From Candidatus Flexicrinis affinis (GTDB lineage: Bacteria > Chloroflexota > Anaerolineae > Aggregatilineales > Phototrophicaceae), in NCBI GenBank assembly GCA_016716525.1, contig JADJWE010000009.1:248001-312000 (forward strand): a stretch of 64,000 nt of DNA, written 5' to 3'. Made by a program: the position numbers and the translations under genes. Position 1 is the first letter of the stretch, and every line of letters begins with the position of its first letter. Positions 16,916-26,600 of the stretch are shown here, in pieces. The notes beneath the pieces are model-generated. The model worked only from the letters and a program-made list of their open reading frames with translations, had not been told where the DNA came from and searched no databases.

Positions 16916-17734
16916 CTACAGGGGATGCACCGGGAATTGCAGCTCGGTCACGGTCGCCGATTGCTCGCTTTCCCAGTCGATGTGATGGTAGATCTCGCGC
17001 CCCGGCCCGCTGATCGCGTAGCCGCTCTCGTCGATCCAGCGGCCCAGCGCGGTATACCCCTCCGACAACGACAGCCACGGACCGCGATGGACGGTAACCG
17101 CCATCGTCGGCACGGCAGGCAGGGCGACCGGCTTCATCTCGCGCCGATGGGACAGCGGTATGTGCTGCGTGCCGTGTTCGGATGGGAACCCGACTTCGAC
17201 ATCGATGGTCTCGAGCTCGTACGCTTCGTCGTGGAATACCGCCATCAGGTTCGTGCCCAGTGTGGATAGGGCGTACGAGTGCGTCTCTCGCAGCAGGTCG
17301 ACCAGCGCGTTCATCGTTGGGACGACCGTGCGTACGGCCGTAATCTCCATCGGGTCTGCGCTCTTGATAGCGACCTCGTACGGAGGCGCTGCCACCGTGG
17401 TGTCGATCTGCCGCAGGCGTGCCTCGACCATCCGCAGCATCGACGCGGCCTCGTCGATCTCCTGTTCGAGCTGTGCGCGCTTGAGGGTCAGCATGGCGCG
17501 CAGGTCGTCGGCGCTCGGATGGTCGCGCAGGAGTGACCGGATTTGCGGCAGGGCGAGGCCCATCGCACGCATCGCCAGAATCCGGTTGACCTCGGCGATT
17601 TGGTCGATGGCGTAGTAGCGATACCCGGTGTCGGCGTCGATCGTGGCCGGCTTGAGCACGCCTTCGGCGTCCCAGTGGCGCAGCGCCTTGACCGATACCA
17701 TACAGATTTTCGAGAACTCGCCGATCTTGAACAT
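16916..17734 (-). CDS. MerR-family transcription regulator with GyrI-like effector domain
   Basis: 272 residues. N-terminal winged HTH: MFKIGEFSKICMVSVKALRHWDAEGVLKPATIDADTGYRYY (residues 1-41), then a dimerisation coiled coil (about 75-115, LKRAQLEQEIDEAASMLRMVEARLRQID). A C-terminal GyrI-like ligand-binding domain follows (IDVEVGFPSEHG, MAVTVHRGPWLSLSEGYTALGRWIDESGY). This is the BmrR layout: cationic hydrophobic drugs or metabolites bind the C-terminal domain and the protein untwists a long-spacer promoter. Such a promoter is present just upstream (17762-17792), so autoregulation of the three-gene operon is likely. Confidence 0.93.
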   Translation of the reverse strand: MFKIGEFSKICMVSVKALRHWDAEGVLKPATIDADTGYRYYAIDQIAEVNRILAMRAMGLALPQIRSLLRDHPSADDLRAMLTLKRAQLEQEIDEAASMLRMVEARLRQIDTTVAAPPYEVAIKSADPMEITAVRTVVPTMNALVDLLRETHSYALSTLGTNLMAVFHDEAYELETIDVEVGFPSEHGTQHIPLSHRREMKPVALPAVPTMAVTVHRGPWLSLSEGYTALGRWIDESGYAISGPGREIYHHIDWESEQSATVTELQFPVHPL

Positions 17735-17761
17735 GGCCCGCAGCCCCTCCCCATACCCGTC

Positions 17762-17792
17762 ATTAAAAACTCTACCCCAGCGGGAGAGTCAA
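17762..17792 (-). promoter_or_regulatory. MerR-type promoter with 19-bp spacer and palindromic operator
   Basis: On the minus strand TTGACT (17787-17792) and TTTAAT (17762-17767) are separated by 19 bp. The spacer is filled by a 21-bp imperfect palindrome (17769-17789; ACTCT-x-CC ... GG-x-AGAGT). Overlong 19-bp spacers with a central dyad are the hallmark of MerR-activated promoters. It drives the MerR gene starting at 17734. Confidence 0.82.
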
Positions 17793-17800
17793 ATGAAAAG

Positions 17801-17876
17801 ATGCGGAGGCTCCGCCTCCACGCCTCTGCAAGGGGGCGTAAGCCTTCTGGCGGGGTTTGGGGGCAGCGCTCCTGTG
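17801..17876 (-). repeat. Modular multi-hairpin repeat, short copy D
   Basis: Contains the palindrome GGAGGC-TCC-GCCTCC (17805-17819), then the stretch GGGGGCGTAAGCCTTCTGG and GGGGTTTGGGGGCAGCGC, which closely match the right part of copy C at 46921-46960. It ends 5 bp before the stop codon of ccmB (17882). Confidence 0.6.
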
Positions 17877-17881
17877 GGGTT

Positions 17882-18556
17882 CTACTCTTCGATGACGTAC
17901 GAGAAAAGCGCGCCGCACATGAGCAGATAGCCGGCGGCGGTGATCGCCAGCAGGCCGAGCCAGCCGATCCAGAGCGATTCCGGTTGGCCGGAGAACATGC
18001 CGTTGGAGGCCCGCACGGCGCATAACAGCACCGGCAGCGCCGTCGGCAACATGATGATCGGCAGCAGGGAATCGCGCGAGCGCGCCTGCACCGCGATGGC
18101 GGCTAGCAGCGTACCGACAGCCGACAGGGCGAGCGATCCGAGCACGACCGCCGCAATGATCGTCGGATGAGCCAGCGGCAGGTTGTAGAGAATGGTCATA
18201 AGCGGCAGCAGGATCAGGCCGATGAGGCTGGAGAAGACGAAGTTCGACAGCGCTTTGCCGAGAAAGATCGAGGCGCGCGGCATCGGCGAGAGCAGCATCG
18301 CGTCGAGGCTGCCCTGTTCGCGCTCGCCGCCGAGGCTGCGGTTCAGGCCGAGCATGACGGCGAATGTGACCGTCACCCACAGCACACCACCCGCCACCGC
18401 GTCGCGCGTCTGGCGATCGAGCTCGAGCGCGAAGCTGAAGGCGAGGATGCACAGCACCGAGAACAGGCCCATCATGCTGAGCAGTTCCCGGCTGCGCATC
18501 TCGGCGCGCAGGTCTTTGGCAAAGACGGCGAAGGCGGCGGGCCACAATCCGGTCAT
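17882..18556 (-). CDS. ccmB: Heme exporter protein CcmB (ABC permease subunit)
   Basis: 224 residues, the family length, with six hydrophobic segments. Opening F-x-x-DLRAEMRSRELL and the cytoplasmic loop LNRSLGGEREQGSLDAMLLSPMPRASIFLGKALSN are the CcmB signature. In cytochrome c biogenesis system I, CcmB forms the membrane part of the CcmABCD complex that releases heme-CcmE. No ccmA, ccmC, ccmD or ccmE is visible nearby; the upstream neighbour is divergent and unrelated, so here it is an orphan gene. Partner genes may lie elsewhere. Confidence 0.88.
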   Translation of the reverse strand: MTGLWPAAFAVFAKDLRAEMRSRELLSMMGLFSVLCILAFSFALELDRQTRDAVAGGVLWVTVTFAVMLGLNRSLGGEREQGSLDAMLLSPMPRASIFLGKALSNFVFSSLIGLILLPLMTILYNLPLAHPTIIAAVVLGSLALSAVGTLLAAIAVQARSRDSLLPIIMLPTALPVLLCAVRASNGMFSGQPESLWIGWLGLLAITAAGYLLMCGALFSYVIEE

Positions 18557-18658
18557 GTCATTCCTTCCGATCGGTGCCGGGCGATTATACGCGATTTGAC
18601 CGTCGTCCCCAGCGGACGGTATGCTCGATGTGTCGATCTACCGCAGATTCGAGGATGG

Positions 18659-19471
18659 ATGTCCGTGACTCGACCGTCGTCGCATTGGCGGATACCCGCC
18701 GCGGTATTGCTGATTCTGATGATGGTGGGTGTGGCACAGCCGGCGCCGACTGCGCGCGATCTACTGCCACGGGTGGGGATCGCCGCCGTTTCTGCTGCCG
18801 AGATGGAACCGCTGGCGGCCGGCTTGTCAGACGTGGAGTGGCTGCTGGCCGGAGGCGTGCCGTACACGATCGGCACCGTCGACGGGCGACTCGTCGTACT
18901 GTTTCAAGCGGGGCCGGGCATGGTGAATGCTGCGGCGCGCATTCAGCACGCGTTGGATCGCTTCGCGATTACGCATCTGATCTTCAGCGGTGCCGCCGGG
19001 GCACTTGAGCCGGGTCTGGCACCGGGGCAAGTCGTGGTGCCGCGCTGGTGGGTCAACCACCAATTCGGCGTATTCACCGACGATGGCATCCAACCCCTGC
19101 CGCTGCACATCTATCCGGCCGGTGGCGAGCCGCTGCAGGTCGATGGTTTCGAGGTCGATCCCGAGTTGTACGCGATCGCGGAGCGCATCGACGGCGTCCG
19201 TGCGGGCGGCACAGGCGTGAGCGGCGACCAGTTCATCCGCAGCGACGCGGCGCGTGGGGATTTGGCGTCACGCTTTGCGGCGCGTATCGTCGACATGGAG
19301 AGCGCGGCGGCGGCGCAAGTTGCGCTGCTTAACGACGTGCCGTTCATTGCCGTGCGTGCCATCAGCGACGACGCGGGCGACATGGCCGACGGCCAGATCG
19401 AGGCGCAGATCGTGCAGGCGGGGCGGGCTGCCGCCGCGGCCACGCTGGAGCTTGTACGCCTGCTTCCATGA
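18659..19471 (+). CDS. Phosphorylase-superfamily protein (MTA/SAH nucleosidase-like) with N-terminal signal
   Basis: 270 residues. A hydrophobic leader (WRIPAAVLLILMMVGVAQPAP) suggests export or membrane anchoring. The rest is a PNP/UDP phosphorylase fold: VGIAAVSAAEMEPL, ITHLIFSGAAGALEPGLAPGQVVVP, VDMESAAAAQVA (the Glu that binds ribose) and VRAISDDAGD (the catalytic Asp region). MTA/SAH nucleosidases are normally cytoplasmic, so an exported form is unusual. GAGGATGG precedes the ATG; the longer frame to 18167 runs antisense through ccmB. Divergent from ccmB. Confidence 0.8.
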   Translation: MSVTRPSSHWRIPAAVLLILMMVGVAQPAPTARDLLPRVGIAAVSAAEMEPLAAGLSDVEWLLAGGVPYTIGTVDGRLVVLFQAGPGMVNAAARIQHALDRFAITHLIFSGAAGALEPGLAPGQVVVPRWWVNHQFGVFTDDGIQPLPLHIYPAGGEPLQVDGFEVDPELYAIAERIDGVRAGGTGVSGDQFIRSDAARGDLASRFAARIVDMESAAAAQVALLNDVPFIAVRAISDDAGDMADGQIEAQIVQAGRAAAAATLELVRLLP

Positions 19472-19573
19472 GCGTAGGCGAATAATCGATATAACACTCT
19501 CGCGAAACCGACCGTTTGGTCTGTATACTGCTGCCAGAGCAATTCGCCTGCGCACCAGCGTTATAGGAGCACC

Positions 19574-20926
19574 ATGACCCGCACCATCGAAACGACCGCG
19601 CCGGTACGCCCGCCGCGCATGCCCGGCATCCCATATCTCACTGACAACGTCAACATGCTCAACGATCCGCTCCGCTACCTCGTGCAGGGGTATCGCGAGC
19701 TGGGGCCAGTATTCCGCGTGCGCATGGGCTTCACCGAGTACACCGTCTTGGCGGGACTTGAGGCGAATCTGTTTCTCCAGCGCGAGGCCGAGCAGTACCT
19801 GACCAGCGAAACGCTGTTCGGCGGGATGGCGCGCCAGTTCAACACCGACGTCATGCTGACGATGCTCGATGGCGAGCCGCACCGGCACATGCGCAAGGTC
19901 ATGCGGCCCGGGTTCTCGCGTTCTGCGATTGCGCCGCACGTCGCCAAGGTGCTCGATGTCGTGCGCGAATTCGCCGAGACGTTGAAGCCGGGCGACGACG
20001 TGGCGGTGTTCGACAGCATGCGCCGGCTTGTCTGTAATGAGATTGGCCTGATCACCACCGGCGTCAAGCCGGGTGACCGCTATCAGGACATTCTGACCTT
20101 CCTCGCCGGCGCGATGAACGTCGAAGTCGTCAAGGTGTGGCCGCGCGTGATGCTCAGCCGTCCCTCGTGGAAGCAGGCCAAGGCGAACATGCTGGCGCTC
20201 GGCAAGGAAATTCTCGATCTGCATCGCGCCGATCCTCCGCGCGAGGGCGGACGCACGCCGGACATGATCGACGATCTGCTGGCGTCGGTGCGTCCTGACG
20301 GTGACCCGTTCACCGAAGACGACCTGATCTCCTTCGCCGTCGGGCCGTACATCGCCGGCATCGACACGCTGGCGAGCACGCTGGCATTCTTCGTGTATGC
20401 GATCGCCAAACACCCCGAGATCCGAGCCCGTGCCAAGGCCGAGGTCGACGCCCTGTTCGACGCTGGGACGCCGGACCTGAACGACTTCCGCAAGCTGGAG
20501 TTTCTGCACGCCGCTGCCATCGAGAACTTGCGCCGTTTCCCGGCCACGCCGTTTACACCGCGCGCCGTCAAGCACCCGTTCACGTTCGCCGGCTACGACT
20601 TCGCCGTCGGCACCGAGGTGATGTTCGCCAACGGCGTGACGCACATGCTCGATGAGTACTATCCCGATCCGCTGAAGTTCGATCCGGAGCGCCATCTGAC
20701 CGGCGAAGCGCCACCGCCCGGCGTGTTCGCGCCGTATACGCTCGGCCCGCACACGTGCCTTGGGGCAGGGATGGCGGAAGGTTTGGCGCTGATTACGATG
20801 GCGGGGCTGCTGCGCCATACCAAGCTCGAACTGCCGAACCCGGACTATACGGTGAAGATTCGCACCATGCCGCTGCCCAACCCGGGCCAGTCGTTCCGGG
20901 TGAAGGTGGCGGACAAGCCGGTCTAG
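19574..20926 (+). CDS. Cytochrome P450
   Basis: 450 residues with all P450 landmarks: helix C W/R-type DGEPHRHMRKVMRPGFS, I-helix oxygen-activation motif AVGPYIAGIDTLASTLAF (Gly-x-Asp-Thr at ~265), ExxR in ENLRR (~318-321), PERH in FDPERHLTG, and the heme ligand Cys395 in YTLGPHTCLGAG (first Phe replaced by Tyr). It is a soluble bacterial class without transmembrane anchor. No ferredoxin or reductase is adjacent, so the redox partner must be encoded elsewhere. Its TAG stop overlaps the TAG of the convergent trkH gene in a shared CTAG. Confidence 0.95.
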   Translation: MTRTIETTAPVRPPRMPGIPYLTDNVNMLNDPLRYLVQGYRELGPVFRVRMGFTEYTVLAGLEANLFLQREAEQYLTSETLFGGMARQFNTDVMLTMLDGEPHRHMRKVMRPGFSRSAIAPHVAKVLDVVREFAETLKPGDDVAVFDSMRRLVCNEIGLITTGVKPGDRYQDILTFLAGAMNVEVVKVWPRVMLSRPSWKQAKANMLALGKEILDLHRADPPREGGRTPDMIDDLLASVRPDGDPFTEDDLISFAVGPYIAGIDTLASTLAFFVYAIAKHPEIRARAKAEVDALFDAGTPDLNDFRKLEFLHAAAIENLRRFPATPFTPRAVKHPFTFAGYDFAVGTEVMFANGVTHMLDEYYPDPLKFDPERHLTGEAPPPGVFAPYTLGPHTCLGAGMAEGLALITMAGLLRHTKLELPNPDYTVKIRTMPLPNPGQSFRVKVADKPV

Positions 20927-22407
20927 TCGTCTCGCCGGGAGGCCATCTGGCGAAGGTCGCCGGTGAGCTTGAATACCCCGATCAGCACGGCGAAGAATTC
21001 GAGCCGGCCAAGGAACATGCCTGCCGTCTGCGTCCACATCACGCCGAGCGGCATGTCGGGGCGCGTGACGCCAACCGAGAGGCCGACCGTGGACAGCGAA
21101 CTGGTGAACTCGAACAGGCTTTCGCGCAGGGTATAGCCGTGGGCCGCGATAATCCCTGAGCCGATGAAGAATACGGTGATGTACATGCCGACGAATAGCG
21201 CCGCCTGCCGCACCTGCTTGTCGTTGAGGAGGTCGCGCCGTTCACCGTGCCAGATCGCCGGCTCGTTGATCGCATGCTTCGGTAGGAAGGCGCGCTTCAG
21301 TTCCCAGATCACCGACTTGTACAGAATATAGATGCGCAGCTGCTTAATGCCGCCCGCGGTCGAGCCGGTGCCGCCGCCGATCAGCATGAGGCTGATGAGC
21401 ACCAGCCAGCCGAACTCGGCCCACGGCAGATAAGACGTGGTCGAGAACCCGGTCGTCGTCCACGCCGATGCGGCCTCGAACACGGCCGCCCGCACGCCTT
21501 CGTGCGCGGTCGGATACAGCGGCACGACGATCCCGAACAGCAGCAGCGGCCCGACCACGAGACCGGCCAGCATCATGCGAAGCTCGCCGTTGCGGATCGC
21601 GGTGCGAAACTTGCGTTGTAGCAGGGTATACGCGATGACGAAGTTGAGCGCGCTGAGCACCATGAGGACGATAATGACGGCTTCGATGGCGAGGCTGTCC
21701 CAGTGGCCGATCGAGTCGACTTTGGTCGAGAATCCGCCGCCGCTGACGGCCGAGAACGCGTGCACGACCGCATCCAGCGGCTCCATGCCCGCGATGAGCA
21801 GGGCTATGATCCCGACAACGTTGTATGCAATGTAGATGCGGAACACCAGCGTCGCGCTTTGGCGGACGTTTGGCGCAAGCTGATCGGTGCGGCCCTCCGC
21901 CGCCGACAGCCCAGACGCGAACGAGCCGGCTACGGCGGACAGCGCGATGATGGCGAACCCTGCGCCGCCGCACGCTTGCAGCCAACTGCGGAAGAATAGA
22001 ATCAGGTTGGGGGCTGTCGTGACGTCCACGACTGAAAGACCGGTAGTCGTCCACGCGCTGGTCGACTCAAAAACGCCTTGCGAGAAATTCAGGCCGACGC
22101 CGGCCATCATCGGAACGGCACTGCTGAGGATGCCCAACAGCCACGCAAGCAGGACAACCACCGACCCTTCCTGAATGTCAAGCGAGATCGGCTCCCTCGG
22201 GATAAACCGCTTGGCGGCCAAGAGGCCCAGCACCAGCATCGGCAACCCGCCGAGCAGAAAGCCGCCAGCGTGTACCGCCTCATCGGGGTAGAACACGATG
22301 AGCAGTACCGGCACAAGGTTGATGACGCCGATGATCGCCGCCAGCATACCGACATAACCCACGATGGCGCGATATCGATCGCGCAGATGCGCGCGGTAGC
22401 GATCCAT
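20923..22407 (-). CDS. TrkH/KtrB-family potassium transporter subunit
   Basis: 494 residues with about ten membrane helices and four pore loops, each with its filter glycine: SAWTTTGLSVVD, SAVSGGGFSTKVD, SAWTTTGFSTTS and SSLSTVGLSVGV. LMLIGGGTGSTAGGIKQLRIYIL after the third pore is typical of TrkH. It forms the K+ channel-like pore gated by RCK proteins, two of which are encoded just upstream (gap 9 bp). Third gene of the operon. The first residues MDRYRAHLRDRYRAIVGYVG fit an internal N terminus. Confidence 0.94.
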   Translation of the reverse strand: MDRYRAHLRDRYRAIVGYVGMLAAIIGVINLVPVLLIVFYPDEAVHAGGFLLGGLPMLVLGLLAAKRFIPREPISLDIQEGSVVVLLAWLLGILSSAVPMMAGVGLNFSQGVFESTSAWTTTGLSVVDVTTAPNLILFFRSWLQACGGAGFAIIALSAVAGSFASGLSAAEGRTDQLAPNVRQSATLVFRIYIAYNVVGIIALLIAGMEPLDAVVHAFSAVSGGGFSTKVDSIGHWDSLAIEAVIIVLMVLSALNFVIAYTLLQRKFRTAIRNGELRMMLAGLVVGPLLLFGIVVPLYPTAHEGVRAAVFEAASAWTTTGFSTTSYLPWAEFGWLVLISLMLIGGGTGSTAGGIKQLRIYILYKSVIWELKRAFLPKHAINEPAIWHGERRDLLNDKQVRQAALFVGMYITVFFIGSGIIAAHGYTLRESLFEFTSSLSTVGLSVGVTRPDMPLGVMWTQTAGMFLGRLEFFAVLIGVFKLTGDLRQMASRRDD

Positions 22408-22416
22408 GTGTGCGGC

Positions 22417-23073
22417 CTAACCGAGGATGGCTTCCAGATCCCGCTCGTGATGCTCGACGTCGCTGATGACCAGCACATGGTCATCGGCTTGCAGGACGGT
22501 CGAGCCGCGCGGGACTATTACCTCGTCACCGCGCACGACGCAGCCGATCAACGTGTTGCCGGACAGCGGCAGGTCGTTGAGCGTCATGCCGACGGCGGGC
22601 GCGCTTCTGGGAAGGTGCACATCGGTGAGCGTGACCCGGCCCTTCATCAATGGCATCAGCTCGTGGACGTTGGCAAACGACGTCTCGGACTCCAGCATCT
22701 GCCCGATGACGCGCGTCGCGCTGAACGCCACCGTCACGCCGAGCTTGGTGAAGATCTCCTCGTTGTCGGGGTCGTTGACCAGTGCGATCGTGCGCGGCAC
22801 GCCGAACTTGCGGTTGGCGATCTGGCACGCGATCAGATTATCCTGATCGTTAGGGGTGAGGGCGAGGAACGCGTCGGTCATGCGCGCGCCCGCTTCTTCA
22901 AGCCGGTTGATGTCGGTGCCGTCACCGACTACGACAGTGGCTTTGGTCTGGCTGGCGAGTTCGCGGCATTGGGTGACATCCGGGTTTAGGACGACCACGT
23001 GTACTTTGCTGCGGACGAACTGGCGCGCGAGATAGTAGACGGTCCTGCTGCCGCCATACAGAATGATGTGCAT
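22417..23073 (-). CDS. RCK (TrkA_N + TrkA_C) regulator of K+ uptake
   Basis: 218 residues: an RCK Rossmann domain (1-~120) and a TrkA_C domain (~135-218; LNDLPLSGNTLIGCVVRGDEVIVPRGSTVLQADDHVLVI). The nucleotide-binding loop is degenerate: IILYGGSRTVYYLA, where GxGxxG is expected, although the second-strand end and VVGDGTDINRLEEAGA are kept. This suggests weak or altered nucleotide binding and a pairing with the small RCK protein next door, whose loop is intact. Sits 3 bp after that gene and 9 bp before trkH. Confidence 0.9.
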   Translation of the reverse strand: MHIILYGGSRTVYYLARQFVRSKVHVVVLNPDVTQCRELASQTKATVVVGDGTDINRLEEAGARMTDAFLALTPNDQDNLIACQIANRKFGVPRTIALVNDPDNEEIFTKLGVTVAFSATRVIGQMLESETSFANVHELMPLMKGRVTLTDVHLPRSAPAVGMTLNDLPLSGNTLIGCVVRGDEVIVPRGSTVLQADDHVLVISDVEHHERDLEAILG

Positions 23074-23076
23074 CTT

Positions 23077-23484
23077 CTATTCCACCAGCCTCAGAAACGC
23101 GTCAGCCGACAATTTTACCGGGCTGATCGTCTCGATACCCAACTCCTTGTACAGCATCTCGCGCGCCGGGTCGAAGACGCGGGCGACCACCCGTTTCACG
23201 TTAAAGATCTCCTTGGCGACCTGAGCGACCATCAGGTTCGTGTTGTCGCCGGTGGTAGTGGCGAACAAGCAGTCGGCCTTCTGGATGCCGGCTTCCTTGA
23301 GCGTATGCGGCTCGATCGCGTCGCCGATCAGACGAAAGCCGGAAAAGTCCGGGCCGAGCTTGTCGAACGCACCGTCGCGCCGGTCGATCACGACGACGTT
23401 GTGGCCCTCACTGCTCAGGTGATTGGCCAGCGCGCCGCCCAATCGGCCGCAGCCGACGATGACGATATGTTTGAAGTGTGGCAT
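23077..23484 (-). CDS. RCK_N-only (TrkA_N) nucleotide-binding protein
   Basis: 135 residues forming a single Rossmann RCK_N domain with intact HIVIVGCGRLGGALANHL and acidic VVVIDRRDGAFDKL; later ATTTGDNTNLMVAQVAKEIF and VVARVFDPAR are typical of TrkA. No TrkA_C domain is present. Start at 23484 (MPHFKHIVI) fits the domain boundary; the in-frame extension to 23556 looks non-coding. First gene of the rck-rck-trkH operon. The split into one complete and one short RCK chain suggests a hetero-oligomeric gating ring. Confidence 0.88.
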   Translation of the reverse strand: MPHFKHIVIVGCGRLGGALANHLSSEGHNVVVIDRRDGAFDKLGPDFSGFRLIGDAIEPHTLKEAGIQKADCLFATTTGDNTNLMVAQVAKEIFNVKRVVARVFDPAREMLYKELGIETISPVKLSADAFLRLVE

Positions 23485-23635
23485 AGAGGGGACTGGATCT
23501 GTCTTCTGACGGAACCGCACTAGGCTAGCACGAGTTGCAGGGCCGGGCAAGTGCAATCGAGTCGCACCGCAGCCGCAAGTCGCGATCCTTCAAATAGGGT
23601 ATAGTGGGATTCTTGAACCCTAAATTCGGCTTGGC

Positions 23636-26600
23636 ATGATGTTCAACAGTCTCTCCGGGCAAACGCTCGGCAAGTACGAACTGCGCGATCTGCTCGGCTC
23701 CGGCGGCATGGGCGCGGTCTACCGCGGCTATGACCATGCGCTCCGGCGTGAGGTCGCCGTCAAGGTGATCAACTTGGCGGCCGGTGGTGCGGACCTGCAA
23801 GCCCGCTTCATCCGCGAAGCGCAGACGTCTGCGGCGCTCGAACACAACCACATCGTGCGGATCTACGACTACGGCGTCGAGCGCGACATCAACTACGTCG
23901 TCATGCAGTACCTGACCGGCGGGTCGTTGGCCGAGCGCATCAAGCAGGCGGCGGATCAAGGCCGGCCGCGCGCAAGCCTGACTGAGGTCGCTGCGCTGCT
24001 TCAGCACCTCGCCAGCGCGCTCGACTACGCGCACAAGCAGGGCGTCGTCCACCGCGACATCAAGCCGGCCAACGTGATGTTCAACAATCAGGGACAGGCG
24101 TTCATCGTCGACTTCGGCATCGCCAAGCTGCTGACCGGTGCGACCAACCTGACCGGCACCAACATGGCGATGGGCACGCCCAGCTACATGCCGCCCGAGC
24201 AGTGGTCGCAGCGCGACCTGACCCCCGCCGCCGATCAGTACGCGCTGGCCGTGACGACCTATCAGCTCGTGTCGGGCCGATTGCCATTCGAAGCCGACAG
24301 CGTGCCGTCGTTGTGGTACAAGATCGAGAACGATCAGCCCACGCCGCTGCACATCCTGCGCCCGGACATCCCGCACGAGGCGATGCTGGTCATCAACCGG
24401 GCGATGGGGAAGATCCCCGCCGAGCGATTCCCGAACTGTACGCAATTTGCGCAGGCGTTCGAAGCCGCGACCTACGGCGCGGAGTCCGGCGCGACCGAGT
24501 ATTTCACGTTCAAGCTTGCGCGCCCGGCGTCCGCGGTTTCGCGTACCCCGACGCCTCAGACGCCGGGCGGATCGTCTGGCAGCGGCACGCCGCCGCCATC
24601 AAGCCGCACGCCGTCCATCGCCGTGACTCCGCCCGTATCGCAGCCTCGGGGCGGTTTCCCGCGCGGCCTCTTGATTGTCGGCGCGCTCGCGATTGTCGCG
24701 CTGCTTGTAGTTGCTGCCGCGCTGCTGGGCGGGCGCGGACCGTCCGAGTCCGACCTGCGTCTGACGGAAGTCAACCAGACGCTAGTTGCGGTCGGTCTGG
24801 CGACCGCCAGCGAAGCGACCCGCCAGAGCGGACTGGAACTGATCGTCACCGAGACCGCGACCGACAGCCCAACCGACTCGCCTTCGCCTACAGCTACGGA
24901 TGCGCCGACCGACGAACCAACGCGCGCGCCATCGGAAACGCCCACCGATAGCCCAACTTCCACACCTACGGCGACCGCCACCGACGCGCCCAGCGCAACA
25001 CCGACCGACGAGCCGACCGCTACCGCGACGATTTCCGCGCGGGAGGCCGCACTCGCCACCCTCGATACCGCCGCCACGATGACGGCCACGCAGTGGACGC
25101 CGACGTGGACGCCGGACTTCGACGCCACCGTGCGCGCAGAGCTCACGGCGGTATTCGTCGAGACTCAGATCGCGCGCGCCACCGCCCGCGCTGAAGAACG
25201 CTTGGTCGCCCAGCAGACGCAGGACGCAAGCGCGACGGCGGAGACGATCGAAACCCTGAGCGCCGACCAGACGCGCGTCGCACAGCAAACCCAAGTAGTC
25301 GCCGCGACTGAACGCGCGCAGGCGACGGTGTTCGCTCAACAGACTCTCGATGCCGCCGCGATTGTCAGCGCGGAGCAAACCGCAGCCGCACAGGCGGAGT
25401 TCGACGCACAGGCAACGGGAATCGCCGAGGTGACGTTATCTGCTCAACAGACGCTGGCCGCAGCAGCGACCGTTGGCGCGGAGCAAACCGCGGCCGCACA
25501 GGTGGAGTTCGATGCGCGGGCCACGGGTATTGCGCAGGCGACGGTGTTCGCCCAGCAGACTCTGGACGCTGCGCCGACAATAACGCCGACCATCGGCCCT
25601 GAAGGTGGTCTCTACCACGTACAAGCAGGCGACACGATCGCCAGCATCGCGGTTCGGTTCAACGTATCGGTTCTGTCGCTGATGGCGGCGAACCAGATCA
25701 CCGCCGATGCGTCGCTGTATGTCGGGAGGCCGCTTTTCATCCCCGCGCGACCGACGCCAGCGCCGACCCGAACACCGACGACTCCGCCGGAACTGCGCCC
25801 GACCTCCACGCCCTCGCTGACGCCGGCGCCGCGCGTGCCGATTACGCTCGGCAATGCCAGTCAGCTTGCCGAAGTCGCGCAGATTCAACCGCCAGGCAGG
25901 GCGGCTGTTTACTCGGCCAAGTTCAGCCCGGATGGCACGCGCATCGTCTACGGCACGTCATCCAACGAAGTTGTGGTTTACTCGTTCGGCGCGAGGCGCA
26001 ACATTCGCAGCTTGTCAGGACACGATACCACCGTCGTCAGCACGGTGTGGAGCCCGGACGGCACGCGCGTCGCCAGCGGTGACGGAAACGGTAAGGTATA
26101 CGTCTGGGATGTCGAAAACGGAGAGCGTGTGCTGGAGCTTGTCGGGCACACCAGCACGGTGTTCGGACTCGCGTACAGCGGCGGTGGCGCGTATATCGCC
26201 TCGGGCTCTAACGATGATTCGGTGCGCGTTTGGGACGCCTACACCGGCCGCTTGGAGATGCACCTCGGCGGCAGCGGCGGCACGATCTACAAGACGATGT
26301 TTTCGAACGACGGCTCGCGTGTCGTGGCGGTGTCGTCAGATCGCCGTGTGCGGGTCTGGGATTGGCGCAACAACCGCCTCATCAGCGAGACCGAATTGCG
26401 CGGGTTTGTCGGCGCGTTGGCCTTCAATCCGGACGGCGACACCTACGCCACGGGCGCCGATGGCCCGCAGTCCGGCGAAGTCCACCTGTGGAGCTTGTCC
26501 ACCTATGCCCCGTTCCGCGTGCTGCAAGTGCCCGAATACGTCCTCGACGTCGCCTTCAGCCCGGACGGGTCGCTGCTGGCGAGCGTAGGCTGGGACGACA

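Noticed and set aside
19510..19529. GACC-GTTT-GGTC dyad and TATACT box before the P450 gene as a TetR operator/promoter
   Set aside because: The dyad is short, no good -35 box exists at the right distance and no TetR gene is near; too weak to list.
19268..21037. 589-codon open frame antisense to the nucleosidase and P450 genes
   Set aside because: Arg/His-rich antisense shadow spanning two well supported genes on the other strand.
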